Source: Candidatus Omnitrophota bacterium (GTDB lineage: Bacteria; Omnitrophota; Gorgyraeia; Duberdicusellales; 4484-171). Taken from it: 43,527 bases of DNA. Position 1 is the first letter of the stretch; every line of letters starts with the position of its first letter. Location: positions 1 through 43,527 of the forward strand of contig PMCS01000019.1 in the NCBI GenBank assembly GCA_003154195.1, in the 5' to 3' direction. The notes below the pieces were generated by a model. That model made no database searches. It had not been told where the DNA came from and saw only the letters and a program-made list of their open reading frames with translations. The translations under genes were made by a program, and so were the position numbers. Shown here piece after piece: positions 16,090-29,050 of the stretch.

Positions 16090-16117
16090 TTACCAGAATA
16101 ATCATAAATTTACTTGT
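16089..16117 (+). promoter_or_regulatory. Nitrogen-island promoter motif P5 (glnA)
   Basis: GTTACC 16089-16094, 17-base spacer, ACTTGT 16112-16117 followed by AAT. It lies about 125 bases before the glnA start codon. Confidence 0.6.
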
Positions 16118-16168
16118 AATATAAACACCGTAGGGGGTTTTTGCTTTAACAATTAATATAAATGGGTT

Positions 16169-16209
16169 CTGCGTTGCTTCGTTTCCCAGGCAAAAATGAA
16201 GCAAAGCAG
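16169..16209 (+). promoter_or_regulatory. Hairpin in the glnA leader
   Basis: CTGC (16169-16172) plus TTGCTTC (16174-16180) pair with GAAGCAA (16198-16204) plus GCAG (16206-16209), enclosing a 17-base loop. It ends 18 bases before the GAGGAGGG ribosome binding site and has no T run. It could affect translation or mRNA stability. It does not match the cyanobacterial glutamine riboswitch as far as I can tell. Confidence 0.4.
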
Positions 16210-16239
16210 CAGGGCCAAGCCTTAATGAGGAGGGTAGCA

Positions 16240-17733
16240 ATGGCAAAAAAAGTGACCAAACCGACAAGCGCCGGCAGCGCAATCAATGGAAGTAGCGACA
16301 GTGACATCAGAAAGATCGGCGAGTTAATCCGTAAGAACAATATCCAGATCATCGACTTAAAATTCAACGACCTTCCGGGATTATGGCAGCATTTTTCCAT
16401 GCCGACCTCCGAGCTTTCCGAAATCGACGACCCGGTATCGAGCATCTGGAAAGAAGGCGTAGGTTTTGACGGTTCTTCGATCCGGGGATTCCAGAAAATA
16501 CAGGAATCCGACATGATTATGATCCCCGACGCTTCCACCGCAGTAGTCGACCCGGTCTGCGAAGTACCGACATTAAGCATTATCTGCGACATCTATGACC
16601 CGCTAACTAAAAAGGCTTACAGCCGCGACCCGCGCTATGTCGCTAAAAAAGCGGAAAACTATCTTAAAGCCACAGGAATCGGCGACCAGATTTTCTTCGG
16701 CCCGGAAGCGGAATTCTTTATTTTCAATAATGTCCGCTTTGACCAAACCGAAAACTCCGGTTACTACTTCATCGATTCCGACGAAGGCGACTGGAATACC
16801 GGCCGCGAGGAAAATCCCAACCTCGGCTACAAAATCCGCTTTAAAGAAGGGTATTTTCCCGTGCCGCCGCATGATTCTCTCCAGGATTTACGCAGCAGGA
16901 TTATTTTAAAAATGATCGAAGCAGGGATTAAAATCGAAGTTCATCACCACGAAGTTGCTACCGCCGGCCAATGCGAGATCGATATTAAATTCACTACCTT
17001 GGTTAAAATGGCGGACAACCTATTGATGTATAAATATATTATCAAAAATATGGCAAAAAAGGCCGGCATGGTCGCGACCTTTATGCCCAAACCACTGTTT
17101 GCCGATAATGGCTCGGGAATGCACTGTCATCAAAGCGTCTGGAAAAACGGCACTAACTTATTTTTCGACAAAAACGGTTATGCCCTGATCAGCCAGACGG
17201 CCAAATACTATATCGGCGGTTTGTTGAAACACGCCCCCGCGTTGATGGCCTTCTGCGCGCCCACAACAAATTCCTACAAACGCCTCGTTCCCGGTTACGA
17301 AGCGCCGGTAAATCTGGTTTATTCCGCGCGCAACCGCAGCGCGGCTGTACGAATTCCCATGTATTCCGAAAATCCTAAATCGAAAAGAATCGAATTCCGG
17401 CCTCCGGATCCGGCGGCAAATCCCTATATCGCCTTCGCGGCAATGCTGATGGCCGGGCTTGACGGAATTCAGAATAAAATCGATCCGGGAGAGCCAACCG
17501 ATACCGATCTTTTTGAGTTAAATGAAGAAGAACTTAAGAAAATTCCCACCGTACCGGGATCGCTGCATACCGCTCTCAATGCTTTGGAAAAAGACCATGA
17601 TTTTTTACTTAAAGGCGGAGTATTTACCAAAGACGTAATCGATGTATGGCTGGAATACAAACGCAAAAGAGAAATCGACGCAGTACGGATGCGGCCGCAC
17701 CCTTATGAGTTCTATTTATATTTTGACATTTAA
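16240..17733 (+). CDS. glnA: Glutamine synthetase type I, lacks the adenylylated Tyr
   Basis: GlnA makes glutamine from glutamate, ammonia and ATP, the entry point of nitrogen. The product has 497 residues, slightly long because of an N-terminal extension of about 25 residues. Signatures: [11 protein letters not shown], the metal-site [25 protein letters not shown], the latch [12 protein letters not shown], the ATP/ammonium segment [10 protein letters not shown] and the catalytic [10 protein letters not shown]-type strand ([10 protein letters not shown]). In enteric enzymes the adenylylated Tyr lies in NLYDLPPEE. The matching segment here is DLFELNEEE, with Phe at residue 425, so GlnE-type adenylylation is not possible at that site. 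The ATG at 16240 has GAGGAGGG just upstream; an in-frame ATG at 16162 lies inside the leader hairpin region and was rejected. It is a single gene behind promoter P5. Confidence 0.96.
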   Translation: MAKKVTKPTSAGSAINGSSDSDIRKIGELIRKNNIQIIDLKFNDLPGLWQHFSMPTSELSEIDDPVSSIWKEGVGFDGSSIRGFQKIQESDMIMIPDASTAVVDPVCEVPTLSIICDIYDPLTKKAYSRDPRYVAKKAENYLKATGIGDQIFFGPEAEFFIFNNVRFDQTENSGYYFIDSDEGDWNTGREENPNLGYKIRFKEGYFPVPPHDSLQDLRSRIILKMIEAGIKIEVHHHEVATAGQCEIDIKFTTLVKMADNLLMYKYIIKNMAKKAGMVATFMPKPLFADNGSGMHCHQSVWKNGTNLFFDKNGYALISQTAKYYIGGLLKHAPALMAFCAPTTNSYKRLVPGYEAPVNLVYSARNRSAAVRIPMYSENPKSKRIEFRPPDPAANPYIAFAAMLMAGLDGIQNKIDPGEPTDTDLFELNEEELKKIPTVPGSLHTALNALEKDHDFLLKGGVFTKDVIDVWLEYKRKREIDAVRMRPHPYEFYLYFDI

Positions 17734-17737
17734 AATT

Positions 17738-17885
17738 GGTTAAGGTTAGGGTAAGGCTCTCCTTTGCTCTTCGAGCTTCGGAGAAGTCTCGCCGAAGCCT
17801 TGGCGAAGGCGGAAAACCGGTTTGGGTTAAGGTTGTGGCTTTAAAAAATCTTTTAAAACCGTTACCTTAGCTCTAACCCATACCG
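17738..17885. repeat. GGTTAAGG/CCTTAACC-type imperfect palindrome after glnA
   Basis: GGTTAAGGTTAGGGTAAGGC at the left and GTTACCTTAGCTCTAACCCA at the right are inverted copies. GGGTTAAGGTTGTGGC and a GCCGAAGCCTTGGCGAAGGC segment lie between. It may end the glnA transcript. The rest of the gap to 18038 shows only AT-rich sequence. Confidence 0.5.
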
Positions 17886-18038
17886 GTATCGTAGCCATTG
17901 CCTTTGCCGAGTTTTTAAACTGAAGCGATATTTTTTTATTTTTAAATGCTTAATTTTTAAGCAAAATCATTCGATTCGGCTGCCGGGTATTTTAATCGCC
18001 GGACCCACACAGTGCGGATTGGTAAAAAATATACAAAA

Positions 18039-18302
18039 ATGGAAAAACTGAATATCGATAGCAAAGAGGGCAGCGGCTCGGCAAACGGTATGCTTCCGGA
18101 TATAAACATCTTTAATCTACCGGTAAAAGGAAACCGCTTGTACCGGAATTTTATCGCGATTGCCGAAAAGCCCCTTATGGAAAAAATTTTAAATGTAACC
18201 AAAGGCAACAAATCGGAAGCGGCAAAAATTCTGGGCATAAATCGGAATACCCTGGATACGAAATTAAAATACTTAAATATCGACGCAAAAAAATTTAAAT
18301 AA
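18039..18302 (+). CDS. Orphan Fis/NtrC-type DNA-binding domain protein
   Basis: This 87-residue protein has a C-terminal half that is the Fis-family helix-turn-helix found at the end of NtrC-type activators: EKPLMEKILNVTKGNKSEA, then AKILGINRNTLDTKLKYL. There is no receiver and no AAA+ domain, so it cannot by itself activate sigma-54. The N-terminal ~40 residues are polar and may be disordered. An upstream GTG at 18012 would add nine residues; neither start has a good Shine-Dalgarno. It sits between glnA and gltB, where an NtrC-like regulator would be expected, and could bind DNA there as a nucleoid-type or repressor protein. It may be a remnant of an NtrC gene (inference). Confidence 0.65.
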   Translation: MEKLNIDSKEGSGSANGMLPDINIFNLPVKGNRLYRNFIAIAEKPLMEKILNVTKGNKSEAAKILGINRNTLDTKLKYLNIDAKKFK

Positions 18303-18376
18303 TCTATTGGCGAAACTCAACTATCTGATAAAATTAGAACTCTATAAATAGACTAAGAAACAAAAAAATACGTGGC

Positions 18377-22921
<4,545 letters not shown>

Positions 22922-22996
22922 CCGGCATACTTAATGGATCAATTTATAATAATGCAAATCACATCTACGGAATAATTATAATGGATAATCCCGTAG

Positions 22997-23071
22997 GGGC
23001 GGCCCCCTGTGGCCGCCCTCTATCGAATGATGAAATATTAAATAATAGAGGACAGGCGTAGGGGCCTGTCC
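22997..23071. repeat. Two GTAGGGGC-type palindromes between gltB and gltD
   Basis: GGGCGGCC (22997-23004) with GGCCGCCC (23011-23018), and GGACAGGC (23050-23057) with GCCTGTCC (23064-23071), both tagged by GTAGGGGC. The same family is seen at 36392-36411, 41025-41050 and, in frame, inside the giant gene at 37045-37065. Confidence 0.75.
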
Positions 23072-23112
23072 CTACAAAATTATCGTTATCCGATATTATT
23101 CAGAGGTAGACG

Positions 23113-24534
23113 ATGGGTAAAGACGTAAAGGCATTTTTAAAAATCAAACGGCAGTCCTGCGAGTATCGCGGCGTAAGCGAACGCGTTAAGGATTGCAACG
23201 ATGTAACGATACCGCGCGCGCATGAACAATCGCTTGAGCAAGCGTCGCGCTGTATGGATTGCGGCACGCCGTTCTGCCACTGGGCTTGTCCGTTAGGCAG
23301 CTACAGCCCGGAATGGAACGATTTACTTTCGCGCGGACAATTGAAACGCGCTTTCGATTTATTGTCCGCGGCGAACAATCTCCCGGAAATCACCGGCCGT
23401 CTCTGCCCGGGGCTTTGCGAATATGCCTGTGTGCTGGGTATCAACGATGACCCCGTGACTGTACGTGAAAACGAATTGGCAATTATCGAGTACGGTTTTA
23501 TCCAAGGCTTGATTAAAGCGAACCCCCCGCGCAAGCGGACAGGCAGGAAGATTGCCGTAATCGGTTCCGGCCCCGCGGGATTATCCTGCGCGGCGCAGCT
23601 GAATCAAACCGGCCACAATGTTACGGTCTTTGAAAAAGACGATAAACCCGGCGGCCTGTTACGCTACGGCATACCGGATTTCAAATTAGAAAAATGGCTC
23701 ATCGACCGGCGTATTAATCTATATAGAAAAGAGGGGGTAGAATTTGTCACCGGTAAGGATATCGGCGTTGATATCCCCGCGGTAAAGTTGTTAAAAGACT
23801 TTGACGCGATTGCTATTTGCGCGGGCAGCCGTACCCCCCGCGATTTGAATATCGAAGGCCGGCAGTTAAGCGGCATCAATTTTGCCATTGATTACTTAAT
23901 ACAGGCTAATAAACACGCGTCGGGAACGGCGATAGCCGATAGCGAAATAATCGATGCCAAAAGTAAAAAATTAGTCGTGATCGGCGGAGGAGATACCGGT
24001 TCCGATTGCGTGGGAACGGCAAACCGCCAGGGCGCGGCCAATGTCGTCCAGATCGAGTTACTGTCCAAGCCGCCGGAATGCCGGCCGCCGGAATACCCCT
24101 GGCCGAAATACCCGCTTATCCTCAAAACCTCTTCCAGCCATGAAGAAGGCGTGGAACGGCTTTGGCAGATTTCTACCAGAAAGTTCATTGGGAGAAACGG
24201 AAAACTGGAAAAACTTTCCTGCATAAAGGTAGACATCGAAAACAAACAAGGGCGCACCGTGATTAATGAAATAGCCGGGACCCAGTTTGAAATCGAAGCC
24301 GACATGGCGGTATTGGCCTTGGGCTTTACCGGTCCGGTTCAAGCCGGTTTAGTCCGGGAGTTGGAGTTGGAACTGGACAACCGGGGGAATATTAAAACCG
24401 GCGCTAACTTCATGGCGTCGCGCGAAAAAGTATTCGCCGCCGGCGACAGCCGCCGCGGCCAGTCGTTAGTCGTCTGGGCCATCCAGGAAGGCCGCCAGGC
24501 CGCTCAGGCAATCGACGAATACCTGCAAGGGTAA
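23113..24534 (+). CDS. gltD: Glutamate synthase (NADPH) small subunit
   Basis: GltD is the FAD/[4Fe-4S] beta subunit that feeds NADPH electrons to GltB. The product has 473 residues, standard length. Fe-S ligands lie in RCMDCGTPFCHWACPLG and in GRLCPGLCEYACVLG. The FAD Rossmann motif is GSGPAGLSCAAQL, followed by KPGGLLRYGIPDFKLEK. The NADP motif is VIGGGDTGSDCVGTANRQGA, and FAAGDSRRGQSLVVWAIQEGR is the C-terminal FAD-binding segment. It has the RPPEYPWPKYP stretch typical of true GltD, which separates it from the GltA-like protein at 342. AGAGG lies 6 bases before the start. It is the last gene of the nitrogen island. Confidence 0.97.
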   Translation: MGKDVKAFLKIKRQSCEYRGVSERVKDCNDVTIPRAHEQSLEQASRCMDCGTPFCHWACPLGSYSPEWNDLLSRGQLKRAFDLLSAANNLPEITGRLCPGLCEYACVLGINDDPVTVRENELAIIEYGFIQGLIKANPPRKRTGRKIAVIGSGPAGLSCAAQLNQTGHNVTVFEKDDKPGGLLRYGIPDFKLEKWLIDRRINLYRKEGVEFVTGKDIGVDIPAVKLLKDFDAIAICAGSRTPRDLNIEGRQLSGINFAIDYLIQANKHASGTAIADSEIIDAKSKKLVVIGGGDTGSDCVGTANRQGAANVVQIELLSKPPECRPPEYPWPKYPLILKTSSSHEEGVERLWQISTRKFIGRNGKLEKLSCIKVDIENKQGRTVINEIAGTQFEIEADMAVLALGFTGPVQAGLVRELELELDNRGNIKTGANFMASREKVFAAGDSRRGQSLVVWAIQEGRQAAQAIDEYLQG

Positions 24535-24596
24535 AACAACATCCCCGTCGCATGATAGTTATGCAATTTTCTTTACGCATTTTTCCAGTTGGGCCG

Positions 24597-24629
24597 ATAT
24601 TTGTTTTTTGCACAACAAAAAACAAATAT
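24597..24629. promoter_or_regulatory. Perfect 14-bp AT-rich palindrome abutting a promoter
   Basis: ATATTTGTTTTTTG (24597-24610) and CAAAAAACAAATAT (24616-24629) flank a 5-base centre. It ends one base before the -35 of the RNA-binding-protein promoter. It could be an operator or a weak terminator for gltD. Confidence 0.45.
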
Positions 24630-24630
24630 A

Positions 24631-24659
24631 TTGACAAAATCCCATAAATACGCTATATT
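24631..24659 (+). promoter_or_regulatory. Sigma-70-type promoter of the RRM gene
   Basis: TTGACA 24631-24636, 17-base spacer, TATATT 24654-24659. The predicted 5' leader is about 95 bases, which is long and is common for cold-shock-controlled RNA-binding proteins. Confidence 0.75.
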
Positions 24660-24761
24660 CTATACGATTCGTATCGCCTTTTATGCTTTCGACGTATTTA
24701 GGGATGGCCCTGATCATTGTCGAAGTAAGATTTTTTGGGTTAACTTTTCGGAGGTTCGCAG

Positions 24762-25106
24762 ATGGAAGAGAGTAAAGTTTACGTGGGTAACTTGGATTAC
24801 GGAACAGACAGGGAAGCGTTAAAAGCTTTGTTCGATCAAAACAGTATTGTCACAAAAGATGTGACCGTCATAACCGACAAAGACACCGGCCGCTCTAAAG
24901 GCTTTGGCTTTGTTACTGTGGAAAACGAGGCAGCCATTGAAGACGCTATAAATAAATTAAATGGCCAGGATTTCAACGGTAGGAAATTAACCGTCAGCAA
25001 GGCGCAACCGCGTCGGGAACGTTCCAGCGGCGGCGGCGGCGGATATTCTTCCCGATTTTCCCGCGATTCATACGGCGGCGGAAGAGACCGGCAAAGCAGG
25101 TATTAA
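24762..25106 (+). CDS. RRM-type RNA-binding protein with Gly-rich tail
   Basis: This 114-residue protein has one RRM domain. RNP2 is VYVGNLDYG near the start and RNP1 is KGFGFVTV near residue 48. The Gly/Arg/Ser-rich tail has GGGGGY and RDSYGGGRDR. It is similar in layout to the cold-inducible Rbp proteins of cyanobacteria and many other bacteria, which bind RNA and help growth in cold. CGGAGG precedes the ATG by 8 bases. It has its own strong promoter and a long leader with possible secondary structure (CGATTCGTATCG). It ends just before a dispersed repeat and a strong bidirectional terminator. Confidence 0.93.
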   Translation: MEESKVYVGNLDYGTDREALKALFDQNSIVTKDVTVITDKDTGRSKGFGFVTVENEAAIEDAINKLNGQDFNGRKLTVSKAQPRRERSSGGGGGYSSRFSRDSYGGGRDRQSRY

Positions 25107-25107
25107 T

Positions 25108-25195
25108 GAGACTTAGCCGAACTAGCATGTATTCATGCGTAGTGAGGCTGTAGTCGAATCACCCTGAGCGACCGAAGGGAGTCGAAGGGTGATGA
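25108..25195. repeat. GAGACTT..GCCGAAC dispersed repeat plus CCTGAGCG..AGTCGAAGG unit
   Basis: TGAGACTTAGCCGAAC followed by GTGAGGCTGTAGTCGAATC matches the repeats at 41181-41260 (opposite strand) and 42287-42365. CACCCTGAGCG (25161-25171) and AGTCGAAGGGTG (25180-25191) form a second small palindrome, with a relative at 42635-42660. Confidence 0.6.
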
Positions 25196-25214
25196 TCTTG
25201 AGACTTCAACTTGA

Positions 25215-25260
25215 ATAATAAAAATGCCGTGGAGTGAAAATTCCACGGCATTTTTATTAT
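25215..25260. terminator. Strong bidirectional terminator
   Basis: A 19-bp perfect stem, ATAATAAAAATGCCGTGGA (25215-25233) with its complement at 25242-25260, encloses an 8-base loop. A/T tracts on both sides make it work in either direction. It ends the RRM transcript. Confidence 0.85.
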
Positions 25261-25346
25261 ATCTAAAAATAGAAACTGGCCCCGCGCCGCCGCGCCGAAA
25301 GAAATTGAGGTTACCCTCCATTGGACAGGGAAGGATTGATCAAAGA

Positions 25347-27653
25347 ATGAAATATATTAAAACCCTGAAAACATCAGCTTGTATCTTAACACTAATAATG
25401 ATTATATTTTTTATTCGCCCGGCAGAAGCGGAATCGCCTGACATCACGGAACTGCAAGCTCTTTTACGCGGGCATAAATTCAATGAACTTGGCGAAAAAA
25501 TAGATTATTTTACCGTCCAGGCGCCGGTCAACGAAGACGGAAAAAACAACCTCGCGCGATGTATCCGTAAAATAATCTACCTTGAACCGGAAGCGGCAGA
25601 GAATGAGATGACGGTTGACGCAGCTCTGCTGGACGATATCAACACTTGGTACAAGGAATCTCCCCAAAGCTGGATTCCCCTTGCCGTACGCGGCCAATTC
25701 TACATGACCAAAGCCCAGGAAGACCTGACGCGCAAAGAAATAAACCCGTCCGGCGCGAAAAATATCAAGGACACAAAATCTACCGCCCTCAATGCCATCG
25801 CGATGTTTAAAAAAGCGCGTAAAGACCTCAACCAGTCCCTGGGCATCAACCCGCAAAGCGTCGATATTTATGCCATGCTCATTAAACTATCCCGCTTAGC
25901 CGGCGACGAATTATCGCAAGCGCAAGAATTCTACGCCAAAGGCAGGGCGATTGAACCGGCCAACTTTGACCTGAATTTAGAAATGCTTAAAAAATACATG
26001 GCCAGTTGGGGAGGGGATTCCAACGAAGAAATGCTGGCGTTCGCGCGCAAGGCGGCGGCGGATAACCGACCGACTACGATATTAGGCCTGCTAATACCCT
26101 ACGCCCACCGGGAGATCGCCGAATATTCCGATAATCCTAAATTATATTACACTCAAATCGCGGTATGGAACGAAGTTTTGCCGATTTATTTAAACCTGAT
26201 CGAAAAATATCCCGAATCGGAACTATTAGTAAGCGAGCTATCCCAATTCGCCTACAAAGCGAACCGGATGGGATCGCTTAAATTCGAATCAAAATACGGG
26301 GACTTCTATTATTGGCTGGGTTTAAGCAATGAGGATGGCAAAGACCCCGGCGCGGCAATCGAAAATTATACCCGGGCGTTGGAAAAAAATAATTGGCAAA
26401 AAGCCTTTCTGGACACAAAAGCCAATGCCCTTTATCGCCGGGCCGGCCTGCTGCTCACTTATCGCAACAATCCGTCCGGCGCCCTTACCGATATCGAAGC
26501 GGCAATCAAAATCAAGCCGGCGGCAATGGACTTTTACGCTTTGCGCTCCCGGGCAAAAGAAACGAAAAGCGATTGGGAAGGCGCGTTGAACGACATGATT
26601 TTCGCAATTGCCGGCGAACCGTCCCGCGCCGATTTTTACAACCAGCGGGGCCTTTTGTATTTACAAATGAAAAAATACCCCAAAGCCGTCAACGATTTCA
26701 ATCAAGCCATCAACATCGCTCCGGGAAACGGCGCTTTTTATTACAACCGCGGCATAGTTAAAATAAACCAGAAATATCCGGATAACGATTCGGCGCTCGA
26801 AGATTTCCAGAGCGCGGTAACATTCGACCCGACGATAGAAAATGCCTATTACGATATCGCCTTGATCCTGGAAAGTAAAAATGATACCGATGAAGCCGAA
26901 AAATACTACACCAAAACCATCGAGTTGAACCCCGCTCACGCGCAAGCTTATCTGAAACGGGCTCAATTATTAGAAAAACGCGGAAAGTTTCAAAACGCCT
27001 TAGCTGATTATAGCAAAGCAATCGAAAATAATAACCACGACCACGCGTTATATTTCCGCCGGGGGGTTCTGTTGTGGAAAAAATTAGATAATATCCCGGC
27101 CGCCCAGGATGATTTGATAAAAGCCGCCGGGCTTTTGCCGTCACAGCACAACTATATCGAAACCCTGGTATTACTTGCCGACGACCTCGCGCTGATACGC
27201 CACGATTATAAACGCAGCCTCGATATTTACGACGCGGTTGTTAAGCTGGCGCCGGAGCATCCCTGGGCGTATAACAGCAAAGCCTGGGTTCTCGTAACGA
27301 TAAACTCGCCCCATAAAAATATAAGAGAAGGCATAAAACTGGCTCAAAAATCTTTAGAATTACTCGATAAAGAACAGTTTAAAGACTCCATACGTTACTC
27401 CCAGGCACTGGATACACTGGCGCGCGCCTACGCGGAGATAGAGGATTTAGACAAAGCCCTTGGATACGCCAAACGAGCGGTCGCGCTCAATCCCTTAAAT
27501 ACCGAAAATATTAATAACCTTCATGTTTTACGAATACGTTGGTGGAAAAAATTTATTATTTTCTGGTTAAAAGTTATTGCCGTTTACGCGTTAATCAGGT
27601 TTATCGTCAAGCGATTTAAAAAACCAAAGAAAGACCCGTGGGCGGAAGAATAA
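25347..27653 (+). CDS. Exported TPR-repeat protein with C-terminal membrane anchor
   Basis: This is a 768-residue protein. The N-terminal signal sequence (residues 8-27) ends at a likely AEA-ES cleavage site. From about residue 330 to 720 there are repeated TPR motifs, e.g. ADFYNQRGLLYLQMKKYPKAVNDFNQAI, which is one of several 34-residue units with the W/L/G/Y-A/F-A-P pattern; the first third looks like degenerate helical repeats. A hydrophobic helix IIFWLKVIAVYALIRFIV close to the end and a KRFKKPKKD tail suggest anchoring in the inner membrane with the repeats outside the cytoplasm. The ATG at 25347 was chosen because it begins the signal sequence; the upstream open frame runs through a terminator. 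TPRs bind other proteins; a scaffold role is likely. Neighbours give no clear hint. Confidence 0.8.
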   Translation: MKYIKTLKTSACILTLIMIIFFIRPAEAESPDITELQALLRGHKFNELGEKIDYFTVQAPVNEDGKNNLARCIRKIIYLEPEAAENEMTVDAALLDDINTWYKESPQSWIPLAVRGQFYMTKAQEDLTRKEINPSGAKNIKDTKSTALNAIAMFKKARKDLNQSLGINPQSVDIYAMLIKLSRLAGDELSQAQEFYAKGRAIEPANFDLNLEMLKKYMASWGGDSNEEMLAFARKAAADNRPTTILGLLIPYAHREIAEYSDNPKLYYTQIAVWNEVLPIYLNLIEKYPESELLVSELSQFAYKANRMGSLKFESKYGDFYYWLGLSNEDGKDPGAAIENYTRALEKNNWQKAFLDTKANALYRRAGLLLTYRNNPSGALTDIEAAIKIKPAAMDFYALRSRAKETKSDWEGALNDMIFAIAGEPSRADFYNQRGLLYLQMKKYPKAVNDFNQAINIAPGNGAFYYNRGIVKINQKYPDNDSALEDFQSAVTFDPTIENAYYDIALILESKNDTDEAEKYYTKTIELNPAHAQAYLKRAQLLEKRGKFQNALADYSKAIENNNHDHALYFRRGVLLWKKLDNIPAAQDDLIKAAGLLPSQHNYIETLVLLADDLALIRHDYKRSLDIYDAVVKLAPEHPWAYNSKAWVLVTINSPHKNIREGIKLAQKSLELLDKEQFKDSIRYSQALDTLARAYAEIEDLDKALGYAKRAVALNPLNTENINNLHVLRIRWWKKFIIFWLKVIAVYALIRFIVKRFKKPKKDPWAEE

Positions 27654-27694
27654 TACATACTGAAACTATTAAATAAGTCTTTTGTATGTTTCTT

Positions 27695-27742
27695 CCATCC
27701 GCGAAGCGGATGGTAATTATTTTTTTTGCGGAGCAAAAAAAT
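27695..27742 (+). repeat. Hairpin plus ribosome-binding-site element before the M50 gene
   Basis: CCATCCGC (27695-27702), loop GAA, GCGGATGG (27706-27713), then a T run and TTGCGGAGCAAAAAA ending at the start codon. It matches the element before pyrG (4002-4047), with CTGC/GCAG there replaced by CCGC/GCGG here, so the pairing is kept. Confidence 0.65.
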
Positions 27743-28369
27743 ATGGGCTTGATTTCGCTTTTATTTTCTAACCCTATTACATTTTTGATACTCGTCATCC
27801 CGCTGCTTTACTCGGTAATCATCCATGAGGTAGCGCATGGCTGGGTAGCAGAATTATTCGGCGACCATACCGCCCGATACGCGGGCCGGCTTTCGTTAAA
27901 TCCCAAAAGCCATATCGACCCCCTTGGCGCGCTCGCCTTGCTATTTGTGGGTTTCGGCTGGGCCAGGCCAGTGCCGGTAAATTTTTATAACCTTAAAAAT
28001 TTCCGGCTGGGACTGATTTGTGTCGCGTTAGCCGGCTGCGTCGCCAATATCCTGCTGGCGACAACCGCCATTGCTTTACTGCGGATCAACGCCCTCGCGT
28101 CCTACGACCTGACCGCTTCGATATTATTTGTCATCGCGCGTATCAATATCACGCTCGGCGCGTTCAATCTTATCCCGATCCCGCCGCTGGACGGCTCAAA
28201 AATATTAATGGGGATTTTGCCCGCTAACGCCCAGCGCGTTTTGATCAGCCTTGAACCGTTCGGCCTTTTCATCCTGCTCTTTTTGCTGTATACAAAAATA
28301 CTCAATCCTGTTATCGACATCACGCAAAACTTTATTTTTTTATTAATCGGGTTGGTTTTGGGAAAATAA
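27743..28369 (+). CDS. Site-2-type (M50) membrane metalloprotease
   Basis: This 208-residue integral membrane protein is of the short M50 family. The zinc motif HEVAH lies in IIHEVAHGWVAELFGD, the second conserved block is NPKSHIDPLG, and the third metal-ligand region is NLIPIPPLDGSKIL with the DG pair. Four to six hydrophobic helices surround these. Such proteases cut other membrane proteins inside the bilayer, often in signalling. The substrate is not predictable here; no anti-sigma gene is adjacent. I took the ATG at 27743 because GCGGAG sits 8 bases before it; an earlier in-frame ATG at 27686 lies in the repeat. Confidence 0.9.
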   Translation: MGLISLLFSNPITFLILVIPLLYSVIIHEVAHGWVAELFGDHTARYAGRLSLNPKSHIDPLGALALLFVGFGWARPVPVNFYNLKNFRLGLICVALAGCVANILLATTAIALLRINALASYDLTASILFVIARINITLGAFNLIPIPPLDGSKILMGILPANAQRVLISLEPFGLFILLFLLYTKILNPVIDITQNFIFLLIGLVLGK

Positions 28370-28384
28370 CAGAAAATGTTGCGC

Positions 28385-28478
28385 CAGTTAGGCTAGTTGA
28401 GCCGGTTGTAGTGTTAAAACATTCCAACAAACCCAACGGGCCCAACAGACTCAACCGGCTTAACTGGCTCAACAAAAC
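28385..28478. repeat. GTTGAGCCGGTT-type palindromic repeat
   Basis: CCAGTTAGGCTAGTTGAGCC at the left is an imperfect inverted copy of GGCTTAACTGGCTCAAC at the right. A close relative is inserted in frame in the giant gene at 37496-37585. It separates the protease and macrodomain genes and leaves the latter with no Shine-Dalgarno. Confidence 0.7.
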
Positions 28479-28481
28479 AAT

Positions 28482-28985
28482 ATGACAAAACGCATCGAAA
28501 TCAAAATCGGCGATATCACTAAAGAAACTACCGACGCTATCGTTAACGCCGCTAATCCCACGCTTTTAGGCGGCGGGGGAGTGGACGGCGCGATTCACCG
28601 CGCTGCCGGGCCAAAGCTTGTCGCGGAATGCGCCACACTCGGCGGCTGCCCGGCCGGCCAGGCAAAGTTAACCCAGGGCTACAATTTGCCGGCAAAATTC
28701 GTTATCCACACCGTCGGCCCGGTATGGCGAGGAGGAAACCAAACGGAAGATAAATTACTGGCTGATTGTTACCGGAATTCATTGGAATTGGCAAAGAAAA
28801 ACAATATAAAAACAATTGCTTTTCCCGCGGTCAGTACCGGCGCCTACCGTTTTCCCATAGAACGCGCGGCGCGAATCGCCGTCGATACAGTAAAAAATTT
28901 CTTAGCGCAAAATCCCGAAATAGAAAAAGTGATTTTTGTGTGTTTCAACAATGAAACTTATGAAATATACCATCGCTTAACCTAA
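28482..28985 (+). CDS. Macrodomain protein (O-acetyl-ADP-ribose deacetylase type)
   Basis: This 167-residue protein is a single macrodomain of the YmdB/MacroD type. It has the ADP-ribose-binding [19 protein letters not shown], the GPxL and [14 protein letters not shown] segments, [10 protein letters not shown], and the diphosphate loop [11 protein letters not shown]. Enzymes of this type remove ADP-ribose from proteins or deacetylate O-acetyl-ADP-ribose in the cytoplasm. All expected catalytic-region residues (Asn-Ala-Asn, Gly-Gly-Val-Asp) are present. Leaderless or weak initiation is likely since a palindromic repeat ends just upstream. Confidence 0.93.
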   Translation: MTKRIEIKIGDITKETTDAIVNAANPTLLGGGGVDGAIHRAAGPKLVAECATLGGCPAGQAKLTQGYNLPAKFVIHTVGPVWRGGNQTEDKLLADCYRNSLELAKKNNIKTIAFPAVSTGAYRFPIERAARIAVDTVKNFLAQNPEIEKVIFVCFNNETYEIYHRLT

Positions 28986-29050
28986 AAACTGTTTTTTGGT
29001 TTTTAGGTTTTTTCGTTTTTCGGTTATCAATAAAATTAAGGAGAAAACAT

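Noticed and set aside
16118-16239. Glutamine riboswitch (glnA RNA) in the glnA leader
   Set aside because: Only a simple hairpin could be drawn; the conserved core of the cyanobacterial glnA motif was not recognised.
16162-16239. Longer GlnA starting at the upstream ATG
   Set aside because: The codons cover the leader hairpin, and the ATG at 16240 has GAGGAGGG at the right distance.
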